Shown: positions 1 through 13,227 of the stretch, in pieces
Position numbering within the stretch: position 1 is the stretch's first letter
How the letters are laid out: each line of letters starts with the position of its first letter
Position numbers and translations under genes: made by a program
Assembly (NCBI GenBank): GCA_916613615.1
Contig: OU744731.1
Location: 12,964,726-13,028,725 of the forward strand
Direction: 5' to 3'
DNA: 64,000 bases
Source: Steromphala cineraria
Lineage: Eukaryota > Mollusca > Gastropoda > Trochida > Trochidae
The notes under the pieces: generated by a model
What the model saw: the letters and a program-made list of their open reading frames with translations, nothing else
Database searches by the model: none
Told to the model about the DNA's origin: nothing

Positions 1-3000
1 CACCAAAATGGGCTCAAATGTACACAAAAATCAATGCTATCTGCTGGTGCCAACCAATCTTCTCACAGATTTTTAGTGTTTGTATAATTGGCTTTAGATG
101 CGACCTTATTGTACATTTGAGCAGATATTGTCATTATGGTCCCTACGATGAAATTTTCTTAATATGGCTTGGATATGCACCAGAAGGGGCTCAAATGTAC
201 ACAAACATAAATGCTATCTGCTGGTGCCAACCTATCTTCTCACAGATTTTTAGTTTTTGTATAATTGGCTTTAGATGCCACCTTTATGTAGAGTTGAGCA
301 GATATTGTCATTATTTTCCCTACAATGAAATTTTCTTAATATGGCTTGGATATGCACCAAAATGGGCTCAAATGTACACAAAAATAAATGCTATCTGCTG
401 GTGCCAACCAATCTTCTCACAGATTTTTAGTTTTTGTATAATTGGCTTTAGATGGACCTTATTGTACATTTGAGCAGATATTGTCATTATTGTCCCTACG
501 ATGAAATTTTCTTAATATGGCTTGGATATGCACCACAATAGGCTCAAATGTACACAAAAATCAATGCTATCTGCTGGTGCCAACCAATCTTCTCACAGAT
601 TTTTAGTTTTTGTATAATTTGCTTTAGATGCGACCTTTATGTAGAGTTGAGCAGATATTGATATTATTTTCCCTACGATGAATTTTTCTTAATATGGCTT
701 GGATATGCACCACAATAGGCTCAAATGTACACAAAAATCAATGCTATCTGCTGGTGCCAACCAATCTTCTCACAGATTTTTAGTTTTTGTATAATTGGCT
801 TTAGATGGACCTTATTGTACATTTGAGCAGATATTGTCATTATTGTCCCTACGATGAAATTTTCTTAATATGGCTTGGATATGCACCACAATAGGCTCAA
901 ATGTACACAAAAATCAATGCTATCTGCTGGTGCCAACCAATCTTCTCACAGATTTTTAGTTTTTGTATAATTGGCTTTAGATGCGACCTTAATGTACATT
1001 TGAGCAGATATTGTCATTATTGTCCCTACGATGAAATTTTCTTAATATGGCTTGAATATGCACCAAAATGGGCTCAAATGTACACAAAAATCAATGCTAT
1101 CTGCTGGTGCCAACCAATCTTCTCACAGATTTTTAGTTTTTGTATAATTGGCTTTAGATGCGACCTTATTGTACATTTGAGCAGATATTGTCATTATTGT
1201 CCCTACGATGAAATTTTCTTAATATGGCTTGGATATGCACCAGAAGGGGCTCAAATGTACACAAACATAAATGCTATCTGCTGGTGCCAACCTATCTTCT
1301 CACAGATTTTTAGTTTTTGTATAATTGGCTTTAGATGCCACCTTTATGTAGAGTTGAGCAGATATTGTCATTATTTCCCTACGATGAAATTTTCTTAATA
1401 TGGCTTGGATATGCACCAAAATGGGCTCAAATGTATACAAAAATCAATGCTATCTGCTGGTGCCAACCAATCTTCTCACAGATTTTTTGTTTTTTTATGA
1501 TTGGCTTTAGATGCCACCTTTATGTAGAGTTGAGCAGATATTGTCATTATTTTCCCTACGATGAGATTTTCTTCATATTGCTTGGATATGCACCAAAATG
1601 GGCTCAAATGTACACAAAAATCAATGCTATCTGCTGGTGCCAACCAATTTTCTCACAGATTTTTAGTTTTTGTATAATTTGCTTTAGATGCGACCTTTAT
1701 GTAGAGTTGAGCAGATATTGATATTATTTTCCCTACGATGAAATTTTCTTAATATGGCTTGGATATGCACCACAATAGGCTCAAATGTACACAAAAATCA
1801 ATGCTATCTGCTGGTGCCAACCAATTTTCTCACAGATTTTTAGTTTTTGTAAAAATGGCTTTATATGCGACCTTATTGTACATTTGAGCAGATATTGTCA
1901 TTATTGTCCCTACGATGAAATTTTCTTAATATGGCTTGGATATGCACCAAAAGGGGCTCAAATGTACACAAAAATAAATGCAATCTGCTGGTGCCAATCA
2001 ATCTTCTCACAGATTTTTAGTTTTTGTATAATTTGCTTTAGATGCGACCTTTATGTAGAGTTGAGCAGATATTGATATTATTTTCCCTACGATGAAATTT
2101 TCTTAATATGGCTTGGATATGCACCACAATAGGCTCAAATGTACACAAAAATCAATGCTATCTGCTGGTGCCAACCAATTTTCTCACAGATTTTTAGTTT
2201 TTGTAAAAATGGCTTTATATGCGACCTTATTGTACATTTGAGCAGATATTGTCATTATTGTCCCTACGATGAAATTTTCTTGATATGGCTTGGATATGCA
2301 CCAAAAGGGGCTCAAATGTACACAAAAATAAATGCAATCTGCTGGTGCCAATCAATCTTCTCACAGATTTTTAGTTTTTGTATAATTTGCTTTAGATGCG
2401 ACCTTTATGTAGAGTTGAGCAGATATTGATATTATTTTCCCTACGATGAAATTTTCTTAATATGGCTTGGATATGCACCACAATAGGCTCAAATGTACAC
2501 AAAAATCAATGCTATCTGCTGGTGCCAACCAATCTTCTCACAGATTTTTAGTTTTTGTCAATTGGCTTTAGATGCGACCTTATCGTACATTTGAGCAGAT
2601 ATTGTCATTATTGTCCCTACGATGAAATTTTCTTAATATGGCTTGGATATGCACCAAAATGGGCTCAAATGTACACAAAAATCAATGCTATCTGCTGGTG
2701 CCAACCAATCTTCTCACAGATTTTTAGTTTTTGTATAATTGGCTTTAGATGCGACCTTATTGTACATTTGAGCAGATATTGTCATTATTGTCCCTACGAT
2801 GAAATTTTCTTAATATGGCTTGGATATGCCCCAGAAGGGGCTCAAATGTACACAAACATAAATGCTATCTGCTGGTGCCAACCAATCTTCTCACAGATTT
2901 TTAGTTTTTGTATAATTGGCTTTAGATGCCACCTTTATGTAGAGTTGAGCAGATATTGTCATTATTTTCCCTACAATGACATTTTCTTAATATGGCTTGG

Positions 3001-6000
3001 ATATGCACCACAATAGGCTCAAATGTACACAAAAATCAATGCTATCTGCTGGTGCCAACCAATCTTCTCACAGATTTTTAGTTTTTGTATAATTGGCTTT
3101 AGATGCGACCTTATTGTACATTTGAGCAGATATTGTCATTATTGTCCCTACGATGAAATTTTCTTAATATGGCTTGGATATGCACCAAAATGGGCTCAAA
3201 TGTACACAAAAATCAATGCTATCTGCTGGTGCCAACCAATCTTCTCACAGATTTTTAGTTTTTGTATAATTTGCTTTAGATGCGTCCTTTATGTAGAGTT
3301 GAGCAGATATTGATATTATTTTCCCTACGATGAAATTTTCTTAATATGGCTTGGATATGCACCACAATAGGCTCAAATGTACACAAAAATCAATGCTATC
3401 TGCTGGTGCCAACCAATCTTCTCACAGATTTTTAGTTTTTGTATAATTGGCTTTAGATGCCACCTTTATGTAGAGTTGAGCAGATATTGTCATTATTTTC
3501 CCTACAATGACATTTTCTTAATATGGCTTGGATATGCACCAAAATGGGCTCAAATGTACACAAAAATAAATGCTATCTGCTGGTGCCAACCAATCTTCTC
3601 ACAGATTTTTAGTTTTTGTATAATTGGCTTTAGATGGACCTTTATGTAGAATTGAGCAGATATTGTCATTATTTCCCTACGATGAAATTTTCTTAATATG
3701 GCTTGGATATGCACCAAAATGGGCTCAAATGTACACAAAAATAAATGCTATCTGCTGGTGCCAACCAATCTTCTCACAGATTTTTTGTTTTTTTATGATT
3801 GGCTTTAGATGCCACCTTTATGTAGAGTTGAGCAGATATTGTCATTATTTTCCCTACGATGAGATTTTCTTAATATTGCTTGGATATGCACCAAAATGGG
3901 CTCAAATGTACACAAAAATCAATGCTATCTGCTGGTGCCAACCAATTTTCTCACAGATTTTTAGTTTTTGTAAAAAGGGCTTTATATGCGACCTTATTGT
4001 ACATTTGAGCAGATATTGTCATTATTGTCCCTACGATGAAATTTTCTTAATATGGCTTGGATATGCACCAAAAGGGGCTCAAATGTACACAAAAATAAAT
4101 GCAATCTGCTGGTGCCAATCAATCTTCTCACAGATTTTTAGTTTTTGTATAATTGGCTTTAGATGCGACCTTTATGTAGAGTTGAGCAGATATTGATATT
4201 ATTTTCCCTACGATGAAATTTTCTTAATATGGCTTGGATATGCACCACAATAGGCTCAAATGTACACAAAAATCAATGCTATCTGCTGGTGCCAACCAAT
4301 CTTCTCACAGATTTTTAGTTTTTGTATAATTGGCTTTAGATGCGACCTTATTGTACATTTGAGCAGATATTGTCATTATTGTCCCTACGATGAAATTTTC
4401 TTAATATGGCTTGGATATGCACCAAAATGGGCTCAAATGTACACAAAAATCAATGCTATCTGCTGGTGCCAACCAATCTTCTCACAGATTTTTAGTTTTT
4501 GTATAATTGGCTTTAGATGCGACCTTATTGTACATTTGAGCAGATATTGTCATTATTGTCCCTACGATGAAATTTTCTTAATATGGCTTGGATATGCACC
4601 AGAAGGGGCTCAAATGTACACAAACATAAATGCTATCTGCTGGTGCCAACCTATCTTCTCACAGATTTTTAGTTTTTGTATAATTGGCTTTAGATGCCAC
4701 CTTTATGTAGAGTTGAGCAGATATTGTCATTATTTTCCCTACAATGACATTTTCTTAATATGGCTTGGATATGCACCAAAATGGGCTCAAATGTACACAA
4801 AAATAAATGCTATCTGCTGGTGCCAACCAATCTTCTCACAGATTTTTAGTTTTTGTATAATTGGCTTTAGATGGACCTTATTGTACATTTGAGCAGATAT
4901 TGTCATTATTGTCCCTATGATGAAATTTTCTTAATATGGCTTGGATATGCACCACAATAGGCTCAAATGTACACAAAAATCAATGCTATCTGCTGGTGCC
5001 AACCAATCTTCTCACAGATTTTTAGTTTTTGTAAAAATGGCTTTATATGCGACCTTATTGTACATTTGAGCAGATATTGTCATTATTGTCCCTACGATGA
5101 AATTTTCTTAATATGGCTTGGATATGCACCAGAAGGGGCTCAAATGTACACAAAAATAAATGCAATCTGCTGGTGCCAATCAATCTTCTCACAGATTTTT
5201 AGTTTTTGTATAATTGGCTTTAGATGCGACCTTTATGTAGAGTTGAGCAGATATTGATATTATTTTCCCTACGATGAAATTTTCTTAATATGGCTTGGAT
5301 ATGCACCACAATAGCCTCAAATGTACACAAAAATCAATGCTATCTGCTGGTGCCAACCAATCTTCTCACAGATTTTTAGTTTTTGTATAATTGGCTTTAG
5401 ATGCGACCTTATTGTACATTTGAGCAGATATTGTCATTATTGTCCCTACGATGAAATTTTCTTAATATGGCTTGGATATGCACCAAATGGGCTCAAATGT
5501 ACACAAAAATCAATGCTATCTGCTGGTGCCAACCAATCTTCTCACAGATTTTTAAATTTTGTATAATTGGCTTTAGATGCGACCTTATTGTACATTTGAG
5601 CAGATATTGTCATTATTGTCCCTACGATGAAATTTTCTTAATATGGCTTGGATATGCACCAGAAGGGGCTCAAATGTACACAAACATAAATGCTATCTGC
5701 TGGTGCCAATCAATCTTCTCACAGATTTTTAGTTTTTGTATAATTGGCTTTAGATGCCACCTTTATGTAGAGTTGAGCAGATATTGTCATTATTGTCCCT
5801 ACAATGACATTTTCTTAATATGGCTTGGATATGCACCACAATAGGCTCAAATGTACACAAAAATCAATGCTATCTGCTGGTGCCAACCAATCTTCTCACA
5901 GATTTTTAGTTTTTGTATAATTGGCTTTAGATGCCACCTTATTGTACATTTGAGCAGATATTGTCATTATTGTCCCTACGATGAAATTTTCTTAATATGG

Positions 6001-9000
6001 CTTGGATATGCACCAAAATGGGCTCAAATGTACATAAAAATCAATGCTATCAGCTGGTGCCAACCAATCTTCTCACAGATTTTTAGTTTTTGTATAATTG
6101 GCTTTAGATGCGACCTTATTGTACATTTGAGCAGATATTGTCATTATTGTCCCTACGATGAAATTTTCTTAATATGGCTTGGATATGCACCAGAAGGGGC
6201 TCAAATGTACACAAACATAAATGCTATCTGCTGGTGCCAACCTATCTTCTCACAGATTTTTAGTTTTTGTATAATTGGCTTTAGATGCCACCTTTATGTA
6301 GAGTTGAGCAGATATTGTCATTATTTTCCCTACAATGACATTTTCTTAATATGGCTTGGATATGCACCAAAATGGGCTCAATGTACACAAAAATAAATGC
6401 TATCTGCTGGTGCCAACCAATCTTCTCACAGATTTTTAGTTTTTGTATAATTGGCTTTAGATGGACCTTTATGTAGAATTGAGCAGATATTGTCATTATT
6501 TCCCTACGATGAAATTTTCTTAATATGGCTTGGATATGCACCAAAATGGGCTCAAATGTATACAAAAATCAATGCTATCTGCTGGTGCCAACCAATCTTC
6601 TCACAGATTTTTTGTTTTTTTATGATTGGCTTTAGATGCCACCTTTATGTAGAGTTGAGCAGATATTGTCATTATTTTCCCTACGATGAGATTTTCTTCA
6701 TATTGCTTGGATATGCACCAAAATGGGCTCAAATGTACACAAAAATCAATGCTATCTGCTGGTGCCAACCAATTTTCTCACAGATTTTTAGTTTTTGTAA
6801 AAATGGCTTTATATGCGACCTTATTGTACATTTGAGCAGATATTGTCATTATTGTCCCTACGATGAAATTTTCTTAATATGGCTTGGATATGCACCAAAA
6901 TGGGCTCAAATGTACACAAAAATAAATGCAATCTGCTGGTGCCAATCAATCTTCTCACAGATTTTTAGTTTTTGTATAATTTGCTTTAGATGCGACCTTT
7001 ATGTAGAGTTGAGCAGATATTGATATTATTTTCCCTACGATGAAATTTTCTTAATATGGCTTGGATATGCACCACAATAGGCTCAATTGTACACAAAAAT
7101 CAATGCTATCTGCTGGTGCCAACCAATCTTCTCACAGATTTTTAGTTTTTGTATAATTGGCTTTAGATGCGACCTTATTGTACATTTGAGCAGATATTGT
7201 CATTATTGTCCCTACGATGAAATTTTCTTAATATGGCTTGGATATGCACCAAAATGGGCTCAAATGTACACAAAAATCAATGCTATCTGCTGGTGCCAAC
7301 CAATCTTCTCACAGATTTTTAGTGTTTGTATAATTGGCTTTAGATGCGACCTTATTGTACATTTGAGCAGATATTGTCATTATTGTCCCTACGATGAAAT
7401 TTTCTTAATATGGCTTAGATATGCACCAGAAGGGGCTCAAATGTACACAAACATAAATGCTATCTGCTGGTGCCAACCTATCTTCTCACAGATTTTTAGT
7501 TTTTGTATAATTGGCTTTAGATGCCACCTTTATGTAGAGTTGAGCAGATATTGTCATTATTTTCCCTACAATGACATTTTCTTAATATGGCTTGGATATG
7601 CACCAAAATGGGCTCAAATGTACACAAAAATCAATGCTATCTGCTGGTGCAAACCAATCTTCTCACAGATTTTTAGTTTTTGTATAATTGGCTTTAGATG
7701 GACCTTATTGTACATTTGAGCAGATATTGTCATTATTGTCCCTACGATGAAATTTTCTTAATATGGCTTGGATATGCACCACAATAGGCTCAAATGTACA
7801 CAAAAATCAATGCTATCTGCTGGTGCCAACCAATCTTCTCACAGATTTTTAGTTTTTGTATAATTGGCTTTAGATGCGACCTTAATGTACATTTGAGCAG
7901 ATATTGTCATTATTGTCCCTACGATGAAATTTTCTTAATATGGCTTGGATATGCACCAAAATGGGCTCAAATGTACACAAAAATCAATGCTATCTGCTGG
8001 TGCCAACCAATCTTCTCACAGATTTTTAGTTTTTGTATAATTGGCTTTAGATGCGACCTTATTGTACATTTGAGCAGATATTGTCATTATTGTCCCTACG
8101 ATGAAATTTTCTTAATATGGCTTGGATATGCACCAGAAGGGGCTCAAATGTACACAAAAATCAATGCTATCTGCTGGTGACAACCAATCTTCTCACAGAT
8201 TTTTAGTTTTTGTATAATTGGCTTTAGATGCGACCTTTATGTAGAGTTGAGCAGATATTGTCATTATTTTCCCTACGATGAAATGTTCTTAATATGGATT
8301 GGATATGCACCAAAATGGGCTCAAATGTACATAAAAATAAATGCTATCTGCTGGTGCCAACGAATCTTCTCACAGATTTTTAGTTTTTGTATAATTGGCT
8401 TTATATGTGAAATTATTGTACATTTGAGCAGATATAGTCATTATTGTCCCTACGATGAAATTTTCTTAATATGGCTTGGATATGCACCAAACTGGGCTCA
8501 TATGTACATAAAAATAAATGCTATCTGCTGGTGCCAACCAATCTCCTCACAGATTTTTAGTTTTTGTATAATTGGCTTTAGATGCGACCTTTATAAAGAG
8601 TTGAGCAGATATTGTCATTATTTTCCCTACGATGAAATTTTCTTAATATATATATATGGCTTGGATATGCACCAAAATGGGCTCAAATGTACACAAAAAT
8701 CAATGCTATCTGCTGGCTCCAACCAATCTTCTCACAGATTTTTAGTTTTTGTATAATTGGCTTTAGATGCGACCTTATTGTACATTTGAGCAGATATTGT
8801 CATTATTGTCCCTACGATGAAATCTTCTTAATATGGCTTGGATATGCACCAAAATGGGCTCAAATGTACACAAAAACAAATGCTATCTGCTGGTTCCAAC
8901 CAATCTTCTCACAGATTTTTAGTTTTTGTATAATTGGCTTTAGATGCGACCTTATTGTACATTTGAGCAGATATTGTCATTATTGTCCATACGATGAAAT

Positions 9001-9298
9001 TTTCTTAATATGGCTTGGATATGCACCAAAATGGGCTCAAATGTACACAAAAATCAATGCTATCTGCTGGTGACAACCAATCTTCTGACAGATTTTTAGT
9101 TTTTGTATAATTGGCTTTAGATGCGACCTTTATGTAGAGTTGAGCAGATATTGTCATTATTTTCCCTACGATGAAATTCTCTTAATATGGCTTGGATATG
9201 CACCAAAATGGGCTCAAATGTACACAAAAATCAATGCTATCTGCTGGTGCCAACCAATCTTCTCACAGATTTTTAGTTTTTGTATAATTGGCTTTATA
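1..9298. repeat. 177-bp satellite array with higher-order structure
   Basis: About 52 head-to-tail copies of a 177-bp monomer, anchored for example at 18, 195, 372, 548, 725, 901 and 1078. The array is cut by the left window edge and ends near 9298, where the sequence leaves the monomer after GGCTTTA. Several monomer variants are visible: one with TTGTACATTTGAGC, one with TATGTAGAGTTGAGC, one with an extra in-frame TAG at CACCACAATAGG, and single-base-deletion variants. Variants recur in ordered blocks: the series beginning at 3731 repeats at 6558, an offset of 2827 bp or about 16 monomers. The last copies (about 8150-9298) are more divergent, as usual at an array edge. The reading frame is open across each monomer because 177 is a multiple of three, but frameshift and stop variants every few copies argue against a protein-coding gene. 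No CENP-B-box-like motif was seen. Confidence 0.97.
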
Positions 9299-9966
9299 TA
9301 ATAAAGGAAACATGAGTTAAGTTCTTTTTTTGAACATATGAAAAGAAAAACTAAAACAAGATAGACATGTTCTATCAGAGTAAAAATAATAAAAAGAAAA
9401 CGAGGAAAAATACCTGGGAGAACCCGACCCAAAAGAGAGTTCGTAATTTACATCTACCGTGTCGTCAAGTGAATGTGTAATTGTATATGATGCAACTTGG
9501 TAGTAGCACCATATTCATCAATGAAAATAACAACCTTCCAAAGTCAGTGTTGATACATGTCTACAATCTTCTGATATGAAAACTATTCAAAATTATAAAT
9601 CACACAATCGATTTTTCGACTAAAGGACATCTAATTTCGAGTCCTAATTTGTGATAAGATAAAGATAAACAAAACAACAGTAGTCAATCTCAGTCACCGT
9701 TGAGCAGCGATGATTTCATGCTGCACGGTTTTTGCATGTAACCACGCGTCAACACAGTTTAGCGAGACACATTGTTTTCATTGGCTGCTACTGTTTATGA
9801 GTCATAGCTGCCTGTCGGTTAAACCAATGGTTGATAAGCACAATGTTTACAAATGCAGTGTTTACTAATCACTCCACGTGGTCGTAGTACACATCAGAAT
9901 CTACACATATTTCAACATTTACACTGATTTCACTGACGTCTCATCATCATCATCCTCCTGATCAGT
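9299..9966. other. satellite-to-LINE junction, no gene seen
   Basis: AT-rich unique-looking sequence between the satellite edge and the stop codon of the minus-strand ORF1 gene. If the ORF1 belongs to a LINE, its ORF2 should lie here, but no reverse-transcriptase motifs are readable. CATCATCATCATCC at about 9941 is a short trinucleotide run just after the ORF1 stop (minus strand). Confidence 0.5.
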
Positions 9967-10884
9967 TTACTCGCGCGGTTGACGCGAGTCGTAGGGCAGA
10001 CGGAACTTCAATCTGAGTCGCAAGGACTCAATGAGCTCTTCAAACTGGGAGCGTTTGGTGATCAACGTAACACTGTCGTCCAACTTCTTGACGAAAATTA
10101 TCCCATCCCTGACCCAAGTTCCAGCCAGTCGCTTCTTTGTCACGAGTGTACGGGCTTCATATGCGAGTCGTGATCGTTCCTTAGTTAGGTCGTCGTTCAC
10201 GAAGATCTTCGGTTTTCTATGTGTAAGCTTTGGAAAAGCTCTCATCAGCTCACGTTTCTTTCGGTTTGACATGAACTTTACGATGATAGGACGACTCCTA
10301 TCACCTGTAAACTTGTTCGGATCGCCGGTTCTGTGACTGCGCTCTATATCGTCAATACCCAACTCCACCCCCATCTCTTTAGCCAGCATGCAGACGATCT
10401 CATCGGTGTTTTCATCCGACACCTCGCTGTAGCCAAAGATCCTTACGTTGTTTCGCCTGCTATACTGGTATAGCTCGTCGATTTGCATGCTCTTGTGGCG
10501 AAGTTTCTCAGCAAGCTCATCGACTTTACTCTCAAGCACTCTAACTTTCACTGCATTATCATCCAGAGTTTTAATAAGAGAGTCTAGTTTTTCATCAAGT
10601 TCATCAAGTTTTGCATTTATTTTCGGTAAGATATCCTTCGCCAATGCCTGACCAACAGTGTTCATAATCTCGGGTGATTTAAATGCTTGAATTATCTGGG
10701 CGACAATATTGTCTTGACATTTAGGACTGGAAGTGGAAGTCATATCTAAAGCGTCACTTGGAAGGAAAACAGAGCTATCCGATAAAGACCTTGTTCGTTT
10801 GAAGAATGATATGGGGGAGTCTGTCACAGGAGAGTCAGGAGAACTTCGGCGACGTTTAGACTGATAGTAAGATAGTTCAGACAT
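9967..10884 (-). CDS. orphan LINE ORF1-type RNA-binding protein
   Basis: Intact 305-codon ORF. The N-terminus is basic and Ser/Pro-rich (KRRRSSPDSPVTDSP, residues 10-24). Residues about 85-140 form a heptad-like coiled coil (KLDELDEKLDSLIKTLDD and following). Next comes an RRM-like core beginning RRNNVRIFGYSE, with DIERSHRTG and RPIIVKFMSNRKKRELM, then a C-terminal region with IFVNDDLTKERSRLAYEAR. This order (coiled coil, RRM, C-terminal domain) is that of L1/Tx1- and CR1-type ORF1 proteins, which trimerise and coat the element RNA. No ORF2 follows in the 670 bp before the satellite, so this is either a 3'-truncated element or a stand-alone derivative. The absence of stops and frameshifts suggests it is young or under selection. 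The ATG at 10884 is the first in the frame. Confidence 0.75.
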   Translation of the reverse strand: MSELSYYQSKRRRSSPDSPVTDSPISFFKRTRSLSDSSVFLPSDALDMTSTSSPKCQDNIVAQIIQAFKSPEIMNTVGQALAKDILPKINAKLDELDEKLDSLIKTLDDNAVKVRVLESKVDELAEKLRHKSMQIDELYQYSRRNNVRIFGYSEVSDENTDEIVCMLAKEMGVELGIDDIERSHRTGDPNKFTGDRSRPIIVKFMSNRKKRELMRAFPKLTHRKPKIFVNDDLTKERSRLAYEARTLVTKKRLAGTWVRDGIIFVKKLDDSVTLITKRSQFEELIESLRLRLKFRLPYDSRQPRE

Positions 10885-11340
10885 CGGACATAGTGTGAAA
10901 ATATTTCAGATTCAATTTTCACGTTTTATTATTAGAGTCTTCGTTGTTCATTCACAGAGTAAACACTTATGTTCAATATACAATTACTTACTCGTATTGA
11001 GAAGTCCAACACAATGTTGCCCGGGTACACATAAAAAGCAAATCCGAGAAGTGAATATGGCGTTCTCACAGTGTTGTCACTCACATATTAAATCCGTCTC
11101 AGAAGTCCAAAATGAACAGTCATCCGGCGGTGAATATTGTTGATCCGTATTTTATATAGATGTAATATTCAGTTAAATAAGTTTAGATATTCTTCACATT
11201 GTGTTTATAACATTATTTCATGAAAATTTCATCACTGAGTCGGGAGCTCCCGGGACACGTCCTCTCTCTACCCAGCATGCATCTTTGCCTGTTTGCTAAT
11301 CCCTTTTCCATATAGATTATACTTTTTTGTTTTGTATCAC

Positions 11341-11983
11341 ATTAACATGTCTTATGGAAATAAAATATTGTTTAAATCAAGTACTGAATCGTATATTTCA
11401 GCTTCTCTTCAGCGTTCTCACCTCAGTACACTCAGTAAATTACGATGTGGCACTCTTCCCTTAGGAGTAGAATTAGGTAGGTTTTCTTGGCCTAAAGTTC
11501 CTCTTGATCAAAGATTATGTAAATTTTGTAACAGTAATAGAGGATGAAATTCACTTTCTCACTGTTTGTAGTTTTTACTCAGACTTAAGGTATGAACTTT
11601 TGAAATCTGTTTCTTCTGCTGATCCTTCTTTTTAACACCTCAATACGACTGACCAGGCTGTTTATCTTTTATCTAGCAGTACGTTATGTAAGCCACTTGC
11701 TGCCCTAACATATCAAATGTACAGACGGAGGCTGCGCCTCATGTAACCATCAACAGTTTTACTCCATCCTTAATATTTCATGTTTTATATTATCTATATT
11801 TTAATATATGATGATTGATGTTGAAAGTAATATGGTGTCTCATAGGCCTTGTAGGCCGGGTGCTATCTTTTAATCTGTAAGGTTTTTTATCATGTGATAT
11901 ATTGTTTTATCTTGCCATGTGTGAAAATTATACTTGTAAGTACGTGCCACCGAAATAAAATAATTTTCTTCTTTCTTCTTCTT
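11341..11983 (+). mobile_element. non-LTR retrotransposon 3' remnant
   Basis: Degraded C-terminal end of a LINE ORF2 and its 3' UTR. Readable protein includes SLQRSHLSTLSKLRCGTLP, then PLDQRLCKFCNSN. A frameshift near 11535 moves the reading into EDEIHFLTVCSFYSDLRYEL, and a further break after SSADPSF is followed by LLSSSTLCKPLAALTYQMYR. The pattern CxFC, then EDExHFL, then C is the post-RT cysteine/histidine region of CR1/L2/RTE-like elements. The 3' end has CGAAATAAAATAATTTTC followed by a TTC-rich tail (about 11964-11987). The copy is non-functional. Exact clade not determined. Confidence 0.62.
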
Positions 11984-11989
11984 CTAATT

Positions 11990-13211
11990 GGCTGGAGTGA
12001 ACCAAGTTCACACGTTCCGTACTGCAAGTGTTACTGTAGCTTTCAGGCTGGGGATTATCCCCCGATAATTACCTTCGGAAATACTTCAAACAAACGGTAA
12101 GCACTGTTTAGCTAATTCCCGCTTCTACCGTTCCAGTAGCCAGATTGATTTCAATTAGAAAGAATTTGTTTATCATCAAAGATAACAAGGCATTATAAAG
12201 AAAAACAATTATAATGCTTGTTTGATTTAGTGTGAACAAGCGTTCATGAAGGACCGACTGATGTATATTATATGCTTAAGTTAGATCCTATAGTACTTAA
12301 CCTTGGACAATTTCCTTTTCATTTGTTCAGTAAGGGCTGTGTAAATCAGAATGATGCTCTGTAATATTTTTAATCTATACTCCTTTGAGAAATGCCTTCT
12401 TCTCTTCAAACCACAAGAAATACCAACTGTGTTAAAGGCCTATGGGACGCAACCAATTACCAACAATGAATATTTGATTATTAAACAGTGTAAACGTAAA
12501 ACATCCAATGCATTATTACTATAAGCGTTTTGTCGTTACGCTTGCTTGGTCAATACACATCTCGTTTAATGATTGTGTTTACTTTTTCGAGTTCCTTCTC
12601 TAGGTCTTGTAGTTGTGAGGTATTGACACAGGCAGGGTCTTGTTTGTTTACAATACCAGAGTCCAAATCCTATGCAATACTCTGCAATCCGACAAAAGAG
12701 TGTGACGGTTTTCATAAAGAAAAGAACTTAAGAGTTTTGTCATCAAGTCTACCCTTGTTGTTAGAATTTTACATACTAAAAATTAGCTTCGATGTTTTGC
12801 ACATTCACTGTAATGCAATGACGTGATTTTCAGCATGACATCCTGATCAATAATAAACAGCCCCTTTTCAATGTTAGCAACCGACGTTCATAAAAGCGTC
12901 CATAAAATAATTGAAATCCAAGGTTTGTGATGTTGTATTACATGGGGTTTTTAGTCGGGTAAAGAATTGATAAATGATACACAAATAAGGGTCACAAAAA
13001 GATATTTTTATTAAATCAGGATCGCCAAAATTATCACATTAAAAAAATAAGGAAAACTCATTTTAAGTTCTCTTTTCATATGCTTGCATAAACTATACAG
13101 TTTTATTTACAAAACAGGAATACATCAAATGATTTGTTGGTTTAGGTCTTTTGTTTCAATCAATTGGAATGATCTTGGCTTAATTACTTTGAGGGATTAC
13201 CCGGGTGTTAA
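11990..13211. other. intergenic, nothing recognised
   Basis: AT-rich sequence between two retrotransposon fragments. Short ORFs have no recognisable motifs. No RNA gene seen. Confidence 0.4.
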
Positions 13212-13227
13212 TCACTTAACGAGGGTT
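13212..13227. repeat. left target-site duplication of the L1-type insertion
   Basis: TCACTTAACGAGGGTT, identical to 13960-13975. It directly abuts the T-run that is the poly(A) tail of the minus-strand insertion. Confidence 0.85.

Noticed and set aside
18..9240. Many 80-210-codon plus-strand frames and antisense frames in the satellite
   Set aside because: They arise from the 177-bp period being divisible by three. Stop (TAG at CACCACAATAGG) and single-base indel variants interrupt the frame every few monomers, and no conserved start or splice signals exist.
1..9298. CRISPR-like direct repeat array
   Set aside because: The whole 177-bp unit is repeated, with no unique spacers, and the DNA is eukaryotic.
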